Shown in pieces: positions 1 to 6,388 of a stretch of DNA of 22,542 nt; within the stretch, counting starts at the first letter, position 1, and each line of letters begins with the position of its first letter. The position numbers and the translations under genes were made by a program. The notes beneath the pieces are model-generated. The model saw only the letters and a program-made list of their open reading frames with translations. It was not told the DNA's origin and made no database searches. Source of the DNA: a virus; IMG/VR virus record IMGVR_UViG_3300022752_000422, positions 1 through 22,542 of that record; one strand, written 5' to 3'.

Positions 1-138
1 AAATATGGAGTAGGTAGTAAAGATGATTTGATTGCTAATGCTAAAAGACCTAAGAGATATTATGAGGTTACTATAGATGGAATTGTTTATACAGTACCTG
101 AAGATAAGTTTGATGAATTTATAAAATCTAAAATATAA
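1..138 (+). CDS. 3' end of an unidentified phage gene (partial)
   Basis: Reading frame 1 is open from the window edge to a TAA at 136-138 and gives the last 45 residues of a protein whose start lies outside the window. The tail contains YYEVTIDGIVYTVPEDKF, a pattern of the form Y-x-V-x-(I)-D-G-x-x-Y-x-V-P that I associate with C-termini of phage internal virion or structural proteins; this association is from memory and weak. The next gene begins five bases later, so it is probably co-transcribed with what follows. Function cannot be assigned from this fragment. Confidence 0.7.
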   Translation, partial: KYGVGSKDDLIANAKRPKRYYEVTIDGIVYTVPEDKFDEFIKSKI

Positions 139-143
139 TAATA

Positions 144-338
144 ATGGAAAAGAACTCATTATGGAAAAATATTAGAAATAAAGCAGCAGAAAATAAAAGA
201 ACTGGAGCTACACCTAAGAAACCTACAGCTGAAATGTTAAAGCAAGAAAGAAAGATTAAAGCTAATAGTAAAATGATGGGTGGTATGTTACCTGATGTTA
301 ATAAAATGAAATATGGTGGTAAAATGAAAAACTGCTAG
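144..338 (+). CDS. Small basic protein with terminal LPDVNK / YGGK motif
   Basis: This 64-residue protein is strongly basic (many Lys and Arg), starts at ATG 144 after an A/T-only leader, and stops with TAG. It has no recognisable enzyme domain. The N-terminal half (SLWKNIRNKAAENK, then PTAEMLKQERKIKANSK) looks helical. The C-terminus, MLPDVNKMKYGGKM, carries the LP-[DS]-x-N and GGK signature that also appears in the next two proteins. One base separates its stop from the next start. Small basic proteins beside peptidoglycan-binding virion proteins are often packaged with the particle, so a virion or cargo role is an inference. A nucleic-acid-binding role is equally possible from charge alone. 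Confidence 0.7.
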   Translation: MEKNSLWKNIRNKAAENKRTGATPKKPTAEMLKQERKIKANSKMMGGMLPDVNKMKYGGKMKNC

Positions 339-339
339 T

Positions 340-624
340 ATGAAAAATAAATTATTACCTGATATTAATATGTTACCTAAAATGGCTGATGGTGGTAAAA
401 CTCCTAGAGATGGTGCTACTAAAAGGTCTGATAATAAAGGTAAAAAGATGGCTGTATATATGGGAGGTAAATGGCATCACTTTGGTGATTCTTCTATGCA
501 AGACTATAGACAACATAAATCAGAGAAAAGAAAAGATGCTTTTTATTCAAGACATGCTAAGAATTTAAAAGGTAATGACAGTAGGTCAAAAGCTTTTAGA
601 GTATATGCTAGAAAAACATGGTAA
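340..624 (+). CDS. Basic protein resembling DUF5754 (HFGD..M.DY..HK)
   Basis: A 94-residue, very basic protein. The core reads MAVYMGGKWHHFGDSSMQDY followed by xQHKSEKRKDAFYSRHAKN. This matches my memory of the DUF5754 family of algal-virus and phage proteins: a short beta strand ending in a lone Lys, then H-F-G-D, then D-Y/F-x-x-H-K/D and a Tyr plus an Arg-His pair. The family has no established function. The N-terminus MKNKLLPDIN and the MADGGK at about residue 16 share the motif found in the genes on either side. It starts one base after the preceding stop and ends one base before the next start, so the three genes form a unit. A packaged virion protein is the most natural guess, by inference only. 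Confidence 0.7.
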   Translation: MKNKLLPDINMLPKMADGGKTPRDGATKRSDNKGKKMAVYMGGKWHHFGDSSMQDYRQHKSEKRKDAFYSRHAKNLKGNDSRSKAFRVYARKTW

Positions 625-625
625 T

Positions 626-2272
626 ATGAAAAATAATTTAATACCTAATATACAGAAGATAGGAAATTATTCATTTGACTCTAATTTACTATATCCAGCT
701 TCAGATATAATTCAAAAAAAAGTTAATCCTCAAGGTGGTAGCAAAATATTTATGACAGATGATTATAGAATGGTTTCAAGAAATTCTGATGGAAGTTATA
801 AATTTCATAATACACCATCTGTTGATGAGCAATTAAAAAGTAATAGTAGTAATACTAAATCACCTAATATACAAAAAGTTGGAGATATTACTTTTGATTC
901 TGATAAGTTACAAGAAATGCCTAAATCTTATATGGAAACATATCTTCCTTATTATAAAGGTAAAGATAAAATATTATCATCTGAAGAATTAATGCAAAAA
1001 ACTAAATTTCGTAGAGAAAAAGGAGTATATGAAGGAATGGTTGTTCGTAATGAAGATGGTAGTTATAAAAAGTTTAATATTATAGATTATTTACCAGATG
1101 CTCCTGTAACATCTAAATCTAAACAAGAAACTCCACAATGGATGAAAGATAGAGCTACAAAAAAGACAGACGTTGTAAATTTCTATGAAACATTAAATTA
1201 TAAAAATTGGGGATTAAAAGATTATTCTGATTATACTACTCGTGGGTCTGCTTTTAGAAATGCTAGAGCTAATGGAGAAAAAGAGTTTATGTATAAAGGT
1301 ATAAGATATAATACTAATTATGCAGGAACACCTGAACAACAATTAAAAGAAACAGGTCTTACTAATGAACAAATACAAGATAGAAGTAAAATAAACAAAA
1401 GTCTTGGTAAAAATTTATTACCTGTAAGTTATGAAAATTTACCATTAAGATATATGTTAAGTAGTAAATTTAATGTAAAAGAATCAAATAGACAATTTAT
1501 AGATAATCTTTTGAATGATAAAATGACTACAGAAGATAGAAAACAATTTAATGATTTAATTAAAACTTCTGGTCTTAGTTCTGATGAACTTAAAAAAAGA
1601 TATGCAAATAGAATGGATGCTTATAATTTATATCTAGGAATACCTCAAAAAAATAATACACTTGAAGTATCTAATCAAGTACCAAGCAAATCTACAGAGA
1701 AAAATAAGACATATTATAAATATAATGATGAAGCTAAAAATAAACTTGCAAAAGAATTAATAGATTGGGCTAATACTAATTCAGAAGAAAAAGGTGTTCT
1801 TACAGACCTTAAACAATTTGTAATGGGTGATTATACAGCATCAAAAGGAAAAGATAAAAGAGGTGATTATATTTCATATTATGATAAATGGGATTTAGAC
1901 CCTATTGGTTCACAAGTAAAATCATTAGATTATGGTAAACCTTTTGAAATGTATGACAAAATATATGTAAAGAAACAAGGAGATAAGTATGTAAAAATGA
2001 ATTACACAGATGATGAACTTTTTAAATTAAATCCTAATAGTAAAAATTTTGATGTTAAAGCATTACAAGAAGAATTAAATACTAGAGGTTATGATATGTG
2101 GAGTTCTCGTAATAAAACTGGATTTGATGGTATATATGGTAATGATACTAAAAGTGCATTAGAAGCATACCAAAGTGGTATTCCAGCATTTGAATATAAT
2201 GCTTTTAAATATGAAAAAGAAAATAAAAAAATGTATGGTGGAAAATTATTACCTTCACTAAATAAATTCTAA
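626..2272 (+). CDS. Putative virion protein with C-terminal peptidoglycan-binding domain
   Basis: I place the start at ATG 626, one base after the previous stop, rather than at in-frame ATG 575, which would overlap the upstream gene by 50 bases; this gives 548 residues. Residues about 476-517 (DVKALQEELNTRGYDM, then GFDGIYGNDTKSALEAYQ) fit the PG_binding_1 fold: LQ..L...GY, D-G-x-[YF]-G, T..A-[LV]..[FY]Q. That fold usually tethers lytic or virion proteins to peptidoglycan. No catalytic domain is recognisable in the long, polar, Lys- and Asn-rich middle. The N-terminus holds a diverged internal duplication (see the repeat entry). The protein starts MKNNLIPNIQK and ends MYGGKLLPSLNKF, echoing the motifs of the two preceding proteins. 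It may be an internal virion or ejected protein, or an envelope-acting protein; absence of a signal peptide argues against normal secretion. Confidence 0.75.
   Translation: MKNNLIPNIQKIGNYSFDSNLLYPASDIIQKKVNPQGGSKIFMTDDYRMVSRNSDGSYKFHNTPSVDEQLKSNSSNTKSPNIQKVGDITFDSDKLQEMPKSYMETYLPYYKGKDKILSSEELMQKTKFRREKGVYEGMVVRNEDGSYKKFNIIDYLPDAPVTSKSKQETPQWMKDRATKKTDVVNFYETLNYKNWGLKDYSDYTTRGSAFRNARANGEKEFMYKGIRYNTNYAGTPEQQLKETGLTNEQIQDRSKINKSLGKNLLPVSYENLPLRYMLSSKFNVKESNRQFIDNLLNDKMTTEDRKQFNDLIKTSGLSSDELKKRYANRMDAYNLYLGIPQKNNTLEVSNQVPSKSTEKNKTYYKYNDEAKNKLAKELIDWANTNSEEKGVLTDLKQFVMGDYTASKGKDKRGDYISYYDKWDLDPIGSQVKSLDYGKPFEMYDKIYVKKQGDKYVKMNYTDDELFKLNPNSKNFDVKALQEELNTRGYDMWSSRNKTGFDGIYGNDTKSALEAYQSGIPAFEYNAFKYEKENKKMYGGKLLPSLNKF
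644..1075 (+). repeat. Diverged internal duplication in the peptidoglycan-binding protein
   Basis: Two copies of the same series of motifs lie in the N-terminal part of the 548-aa protein. Copy 1 begins PNIQKIGNYSFDSN at residue 7 and continues to RNSDGSYKF. Copy 2 begins PNIQKVGDITFDSD at residue 80 and continues to RNEDGSYKKF. The distance from the first to the second motif differs (144 versus 192 bases), so the copies have diverged by insertion or deletion. This looks like a duplicated small domain. Confidence 0.75.
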
Positions 2273-2274
2273 TT

Positions 2275-2901
2275 ATGGAAATAATGAAATACGGACTAGG
2301 AATAGTCATTGGATTAATATTAGGAACAATTTACTTTACTGTATTCGATAACAAAGGATTAGGTATTGAATTTGTTACTGATACTAAAATAAAAAAAGAA
2401 TACGTTACAGTGTTTAAAGATACTTGTGCTGTAGTACAAAATAAAGTATCTGTTACAAATAGTTATAGACCTGGAAAAGTAATAGGTACTGAAGTAACTG
2501 TAGATAGCGTAATAGAAGATAATGATACTACTATTGTAGTAGATGATAGATTAAGAACTTATTTATTAAGTAGTAGAAATGGTTCTGTATCTATATATGA
2601 TACACTCAATGTAAGAGGTTATTACATGGGAACTAAAAGAGGTGTTAAATTAGATACTTTAGAGATACAAAGTATGTTTACTAATACTGTTGTAGTAAAT
2701 CCTGAAAGAACTGTAGAGTATTTACCTGTAGAAACTAAATACAATACAGTAATGTTAACAGGTACTATTTATAATAACAGAGATTATGGTTTAGGATTAA
2801 TGTATAAAACAAAAGGTAATTATACATTAAATGCTCAATATAATATAATAAGTAAAACAATATCGTTAACAGTAGGAACACCAATAATAAAATGGAAGTA
2901 A
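2275..2901 (+). CDS. Membrane-anchored beta-rich protein (possible spanin-type lysis protein)
   Basis: A 208-residue protein with one clear N-terminal transmembrane segment (YGLGIVIGLILGTIYFTVF, about residues 6-24) and a short amino-terminal tail. No lipobox Cys is present. The rest is rich in beta-prone Val/Thr/Ile stretches and ends in short alternating strands (YTLNAQYNIISKTISLTVG). The layout is that of an inner-membrane-anchored protein with a periplasmic beta domain. I recall Bacteroides phage proteins of this type (DUF6808-like) near lysis genes, which suggests a spanin or other envelope role, but the amidase is 3 kb downstream and no partner lipoprotein is seen. It starts two bases after the previous stop and overlaps the next gene by 10 bases. 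Confidence 0.7.
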   Translation: MEIMKYGLGIVIGLILGTIYFTVFDNKGLGIEFVTDTKIKKEYVTVFKDTCAVVQNKVSVTNSYRPGKVIGTEVTVDSVIEDNDTTIVVDDRLRTYLLSSRNGSVSIYDTLNVRGYYMGTKRGVKLDTLEIQSMFTNTVVVNPERTVEYLPVETKYNTVMLTGTIYNNRDYGLGLMYKTKGNYTLNAQYNIISKTISLTVGTPIIKWK

Positions 2902-3287
2902 ATTTGCTAACTGGAAAAGTTGGAGAACAAGCACTAGTTGCACAAGCAGTAAGTAAGATGAATTTTTGGGAAACTTATTTTAAATTGCTTAGTCTTAGAA
3001 AGAATTTTAAGTTTGGAGATAGAGCATTAGAAACAATATCTTATATAATGTCTAAAGACCCAACTAAGAATTTCTTTGCTAAACCTCACTCTGTAGATAT
3101 AATGATGGACTTAAGAATGAAAGCACCAAGACTTACTCAAGTTAAGAAAGAATTAATGTCATTAAATTTAATAGATAATTATGGATTTTTATCTGATAAA
3201 TTAATAAAGTTTCATACCTTTGTAATTAATCAGGAAAATGTACAATTTATATTCTCATTTCATATAAATAGTTATGCTTCCAAGTAG
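2892..3287 (+). CDS. Small protein with possible winged-helix fold
   Basis: This 131-residue protein overlaps both neighbours (10 bases upstream, 14 downstream), indicating translational coupling. A helical N-terminal half (VGEQALVAQAVSKMNFWETY) is followed by RALETISYIMSKDP and then VKKELMSLNLIDNYGFLSD. The last part has the spacing of a recognition helix followed by a short wing, as in winged-helix proteins (x-x-x-L-x-x-L-x-L-I-D-x-x-G-F-L). I do not recognise the family. A DNA-binding role, for example a regulator or packaging factor, would fit the HU/IHF-like gene next to it, but this is inferred from a pattern and not from a confident homology. Confidence 0.65.
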   Translation: MEVNLLTGKVGEQALVAQAVSKMNFWETYFKLLSLRKNFKFGDRALETISYIMSKDPTKNFFAKPHSVDIMMDLRMKAPRLTQVKKELMSLNLIDNYGFLSDKLIKFHTFVINQENVQFIFSFHINSYASK

Positions 3288-3567
3288 TAAGAGTGATATA
3301 TATTCAATGGTAGCTAATGATTGTGGAAAGAGTAAAGCTTTAGTAAAATTTGTTATTCAAGACTTTGAACAAAAGTTAAAACATATACTACGAAATCCAC
3401 TAGAGAATACTAAATATGTATTATTAGAATGGTTAGGTAAGTTTAACTTAAAAGATAGAAAATTACTAGCTAAACGTAAAAAGCTAGAAATACATAGACC
3501 AGAAAGTAAAGAACTAGAATATATTAATAACATTATAAAAAAGTATTATGACAAAGAAGAGGTATGA
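3274..3567 (+). CDS. HU/IHF-like DNA-binding subunit
   Basis: A 97-residue protein with the length and layout of an HU/IHF monomer. An N-terminal helical pair (DIYSMVANDCGKSKALVKFV, then IQDFEQKLKHIL) corresponds to the family pattern L-x-x-x-V-A-x-x-x-G-x-S-x-x-x-V-x-x-V-[IL]-x-x-F-x-x-x-[IL]. It is followed by a beta strand and the typical LxxLGKF turn, seen here as LLEWLGKFNLKDRKLLAKRK. The usual long DNA-wrapping beta arm is not clear and is replaced by a Lys/Arg-rich segment and a C-terminal helix. HU/IHF-like genes are known near the structural genes of crAss-like phages, where they may aid genome compaction or packaging. The gene overlaps the preceding one by 14 bases and the next by 20. 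I am fairly sure of the fold and unsure of the role. Confidence 0.7.
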   Translation: MLPSSKSDIYSMVANDCGKSKALVKFVIQDFEQKLKHILRNPLENTKYVLLEWLGKFNLKDRKLLAKRKKLEIHRPESKELEYINNIIKKYYDKEEV

Positions 3568-4189
3568 TAAACCTGCAATGAGTGTAAATGTTGCAGAATT
3601 TGCAGCAGCTAATTTTCCAGACCCTAATAGAAAGATTCTATTTACTGGAATGAGTGGTGAATCAACAGAAGTTGGTAAAGAAAACTTTGATATAGCTAAA
3701 GTAAATGACCATTGGGATAAGACTGAAGAATTAATTAAGAATTATAATGCTAATCTTACAATATTAGATGAAGATTATAAATCTGTAACTCCAGTACATA
3801 TTGCTATAGTAAGAGCTTATCATATTGAAGCTACAAGAACACAATCAGGATTAATTATTGCACCTAAAATACCAATGAAAGAAATGACACAGAATGGTAT
3901 TGGTATTAGACAAACAATTGATTCACCGTGGGCATTCTCAAGAAAATGTGTAGTAGTATCAGTTCCTGAACATGTTACTCATGTAAAAGCTGGAGATATT
4001 GTAGAAATAAATAGACGATGTGTATTAGCTGAAAAACCTTCAGTAGATAGTCCAGCACATTTAGCTCATGGTTTTACGTTATCAGATTGGTATGATTTTG
4101 AATCACCAACAGATATTAATAATAAACATTTTGGTTATTTAGCGGTAGACCCTATAAACGATATTACGTTAATCATTAAAAAATCATAA
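3548..4189 (+). CDS. GroES-like co-chaperonin candidate
   Basis: A 213-residue protein. From about residue 84 it follows the GroES order: a strand (VHIAIVRAYHIE), then a polar mobile-loop-like segment ATRTQSGLIIAP, where GLII occupies the place of the hydrophobic GIVL of GroES. Next come a strand VVVSVPE, the hallmark VKAGDIVEINR (family: VK-x-GD-x-V), and a last strand NDITLIIKK. The predicted GroEL-contact residues L102-I103-I104 follow G101. Differences from bacterial GroES (about 95 aa) are an extra 80-residue N-terminal domain and an insertion before the final strands, so it is at best a divergent relative, comparable in concept to T4 gp31. It overlaps the HU/IHF-like gene by 20 bases. 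If it works with host GroEL, capsid or fibre folding is the likely purpose. An unrelated beta-barrel virion protein is the main alternative. Confidence 0.55.
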   Translation: MTKKRYDKPAMSVNVAEFAAANFPDPNRKILFTGMSGESTEVGKENFDIAKVNDHWDKTEELIKNYNANLTILDEDYKSVTPVHIAIVRAYHIEATRTQSGLIIAPKIPMKEMTQNGIGIRQTIDSPWAFSRKCVVVSVPEHVTHVKAGDIVEINRRCVLAEKPSVDSPAHLAHGFTLSDWYDFESPTDINNKHFGYLAVDPINDITLIIKKS

Positions 4190-4191
4190 TT

Positions 4192-4479
4192 ATGGCTAAA
4201 TTTGTAAAGAAAGCAGGTTGTCACACAGTTAATGTGGGAGAATTTATGGAAGAACTTGGTGATAAGTACATTGACACCAACGGTAAAATAGTTCTTAACT
4301 ATTCAACAGCAGTAAAACTTATTCAGTTTGTTTACAATAAAGCAAACGAAAGTTTTGTTGAATGTGAAGGTAAAGAATTACAAATTGGTTTACCTACTGG
4401 AATGTTTGGAATGATTCTTAAAATGGTACTAAAAACTATTGGTCTTGAAATTAAGTTTACTGAGAAAGTATCTAATTAA
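4192..4479 (+). CDS. Unknown 95-aa protein
   Basis: No family recognised. The protein is 95 residues, starts two bases after the GroES-like gene, and has a mixed composition with a hydrophobic stretch near the C-terminus (GLPTGMFGMILKMVLKTIGL, about residues 66-85) that could be an amphipathic helix rather than a transmembrane segment because it contains two Lys. Its N-terminal HTVNVGEFMEELGDK resembles MSVNVAEFAAANF near the N-terminus of the upstream protein, which might be a shared docking element. Placement suggests co-expression with the GroES-like gene. Confidence 0.65.
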   Translation: MAKFVKKAGCHTVNVGEFMEELGDKYIDTNGKIVLNYSTAVKLIQFVYNKANESFVECEGKELQIGLPTGMFGMILKMVLKTIGLEIKFTEKVSN

Positions 4480-4516
4480 GCATCCTAAAGAATTAATAAG
4501 AGGTTTGGTTTTCATA

Positions 4517-4678
4517 ATGAAAGCCAAACTCTCTCTTTGGTTGATGACTGAAACACATCCATTGGAAAAAGCAAGAAGATGTAAAGAATGCTTTGAAAAT
4601 GGTTACTGTATTGTATGTGGTTGTGATTTTGATGAAATGGTATTAACTAATAAAAAATGTCCTAATGGAAAATTTTAG
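4517..4678 (+). CDS. Cys-rich zinc-ribbon-like mini-protein
   Basis: I choose ATG 4517 (53 residues); a longer reading from TTG 4439 would run through the end of the upstream gene in another frame. Six Cys at positions 22, 25, 31, 34, 36 and 48 form CKECFENGYCIVCGC and KKCPNGKF. Paired C-x2-C motifs of this kind usually bind zinc. I recall small Bacteroidota phage proteins with the same CxxC...GxCxxCGC...CPxGxF pattern beside structural genes, but no function is established. It ends in TAG and overlaps the next gene by 14 bases. A 37-base gap separates it from the previous stop. Confidence 0.65.
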   Translation: MKAKLSLWLMTETHPLEKARRCKECFENGYCIVCGCDFDEMVLTNKKCPNGKF

Positions 4679-5036
4679 TAAAATAGTAGCAACAATAGTT
4701 CAGAGTTTAATATATGCTAAGTATAAACATTGGACTATCAGAAGATTAGGAACTCATGAAGCGTTATCTGATTATTATAGTGAAATAGAACCTTTAGTAG
4801 ATACACTAGTAGAAATATATATGATGGATACGTTTAATATTGTACAACCTAAATCTTTAGATATTCCTCCATCAGATGATGTAATTACTTATTTCAGAGG
4901 TTTAAATAATATGATTAAATCTGCAATAAGTTCAGAAAAAGATGAAGCTATTAAGAATGTAATGAGTGAAATATCTTCAAGTGTAAAACGTTGTTTATTC
5001 AGATTAAAATTAGACGAAATATATGTTGGAAATTAA
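4665..5036 (+). CDS. Short Dps/ferritin-like helical protein (DUF5856-like)
   Basis: A 123-residue, mostly helical protein. Residues 18-52 (AKYKHWTIRRLGTHEALSDY, then YSEIEPLVDTLVEIY) closely follow the start of Dps proteins: [LK]-H-W-x, about eight residues, H-E-x-L-x-x-x-Y, then D-x-x-[VI]-E. The matching metal-site positions would be H22, H31, D46 and E50, all present. It is shorter than Dps (about 150-190 aa), and only the first two helices can be matched with confidence. I recall phage proteins of the DUF5856 family with this appearance. Dps itself binds DNA and iron as a dodecamer; whether this short form does either is unknown. The overlap with the Cys-rich gene (14 bases) suggests coupled expression. 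Confidence 0.6.
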   Translation: MENFSKIVATIVQSLIYAKYKHWTIRRLGTHEALSDYYSEIEPLVDTLVEIYMMDTFNIVQPKSLDIPPSDDVITYFRGLNNMIKSAISSEKDEAIKNVMSEISSSVKRCLFRLKLDEIYVGN

Positions 5037-5271
5037 TTTAGGTGAACACAAAGAGAATAGTGTAGCCACAACAACATTAACTATTGATGAACCTATTGAA
5101 CATACAGAAGTATCTTGTGGATGTTTATCAACTAGTTTTAAAGATAATACTGTAACACTAAATATGAGTGTTGGTAAAGTAAAGAATCCTGATAATAATT
5201 TTTTTGATAGATTTGTACTATTAAAAGTTAATACTAAGGAATATATTGTTAAAGCAAGAGTAATAAGATGA
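5023..5271 (+). CDS. Small beta-rich protein with Cys-Gly-Cys (DUF1573-like)
   Basis: An 82-residue protein, predicted mostly beta. EHTEVSCGCLSTSFKDNTVT at the centre resembles the start of DUF1573 domains (x-V-x-x-C-G-C-T), an Ig-like domain common in Bacteroidota proteins. The C-terminal strands (FDRFVLLKVNTKEYIVKARV) would complete a small beta sandwich. There is no signal peptide, so it is likely cytoplasmic or part of the virion. It overlaps both neighbours, by 14 bases upstream and by 4 bases (ATGA) downstream. Family membership is suggestive only, and a decoration protein is one possibility. Confidence 0.6.
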   Translation: MLEINLGEHKENSVATTTLTIDEPIEHTEVSCGCLSTSFKDNTVTLNMSVGKVKNPDNNFFDRFVLLKVNTKEYIVKARVIR

Positions 5272-5855
5272 TTAAAATAAATTATAGATTATTAGACCAA
5301 GCTACTAACTTTTGGGAGATTAATCCACAGTTTAAGATATATCCACCATTTCATCTGTTGTATGAAAAAGATAAATCTAAAGATAAAGATTTCTCATCAA
5401 GACAAATGTGGACTATATTTTTTATGTGTGACCCTGATGAACACGATAATATATTTTATAGAATGGCTTATGGTGAAAGAAAGAAAGTATTATCAGAAAC
5501 TTTTGTTAAAGACTTAGATTGGGATGATGCTAATTTTGTTAAATGTTTAGAAGCATATCCACTAGAGTGTATGACTGCTGTACAAAGAGCTTATGCAGAA
5601 GAAAAGAATCAATTACAAAAGAGAGCTAAATTAATTGCTGATACAGAATTAACATTAGATACTACAGAGTTTCTTGGAGATAAAGTAGTTGTTGTAAAGG
5701 GTACTGCTACACAAATTAATATGTTACAAAAAGATTCTTTATCTATATATCAGAAGTATCAAAAGATAGAAGAAGAATTTATTAAAGATAAACAATCTAT
5801 TAGAGCTAAAGGTGGTTCTAAATTAACTAAATCAGAAAAAGGAGATTTATGGTAG
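5268..5855 (+). CDS. Unknown 195-aa protein upstream of amidase and terminase
   Basis: No family identified. The N-terminal third (INPQFKIYPPFHLLYEKDKS, then SSRQMWTIFFMCDPDEHDNI) is aromatic-rich. The remainder is helical and charged, ending in a coiled-coil-like stretch (IYQKYQKIEEEFIKDKQSIR) and a basic tail. Similar proteins stand just before the terminase in other large Bacteroidota phages, to my recollection. That position would suit a small terminase subunit, for which there is no other candidate in this window, but no helix-turn-helix is evident, so I do not assign it. It starts within the previous gene (ATGA) and overlaps the amidase by 7 bases. Confidence 0.7.
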   Translation: MIKINYRLLDQATNFWEINPQFKIYPPFHLLYEKDKSKDKDFSSRQMWTIFFMCDPDEHDNIFYRMAYGERKKVLSETFVKDLDWDDANFVKCLEAYPLECMTAVQRAYAEEKNQLQKRAKLIADTELTLDTTEFLGDKVVVVKGTATQINMLQKDSLSIYQKYQKIEEEFIKDKQSIRAKGGSKLTKSEKGDLW

Positions 5856-6388
5856 ATATACAAGTAAAACTAGTAAACAATAATAGACCTGGAAGAAAAC
5901 TTAAAGAGTTAAAAGGTATTATTGTACATTGGACTGCTAATGTAAAACCTACAGCTGGAGCTGAAGCACATCTTAAATATTTTAGTAATACTACAGTACA
6001 AGCTAGTTGTCATTATGTAGTAGATGATAAAAATATTATACAGATGATTCCTGATAATGAAGTAGCATGGCATGTAGGTGATAAACCTAGAAGAGCTAAT
6101 CTACCTATTAGAAGAACTTTAGTTCCTGCTGGAGATAGTGCTAATAATTATTTTATTGGTATAGAAATGTGTGTTAATACTAATAGTAAGTATGAAGATA
6201 CTTTAAGAAATGTTAAGTATCTGATTAATGTATTATTAGCAAGACATAAGTTAACTATAGATAATGTTTACAGACACTATGATATAACAGCTAAAGATTG
6301 TCCAATCATGTATCAACCTAATTATGTTGAAATGCAATACTTTGATTGGTCTTGGATAACATTTAAAGAATATGTCAGAAGTAGCTAA
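5849..6388 (+). CDS. N-acetylmuramoyl-L-alanine amidase (Amidase_2/PGRP type), endolysin
   Basis: A 179-residue single-domain zinc amidase that would cut the bond between N-acetylmuramic acid and L-alanine in peptidoglycan. The three zinc ligands expected for this family are visible: H27 in GIIVHWTAN, H143 in YRHYDIT and C151 in AKDCP. Other family marks are SCHYVVDDKNIIQMIPDNE, VAWHVGD, and NYFIGIEMCVN with the conserved Glu. The length matches the catalytic domain alone, with no cell-wall-binding module and no signal or anchor sequence. Release through a holin or other membrane lesion would therefore be needed, or the protein is carried in the virion. It overlaps the upstream gene by 7 bases and TerL by 17, an unusual direct linkage of lysis and packaging. 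Confidence 0.93.
   Translation: MVDIQVKLVNNNRPGRKLKELKGIIVHWTANVKPTAGAEAHLKYFSNTTVQASCHYVVDDKNIIQMIPDNEVAWHVGDKPRRANLPIRRTLVPAGDSANNYFIGIEMCVNTNSKYEDTLRNVKYLINVLLARHKLTIDNVYRHYDITAKDCPIMYQPNYVEMQYFDWSWITFKEYVRSS

Noticed and set aside
4439-4516. Upstream extension of the Cys-rich gene from TTG 4439
   Set aside because: It would overlap the end of the 95-aa gene by 41 bases; ATG 4517 gives a compact protein with the Cys motifs intact.
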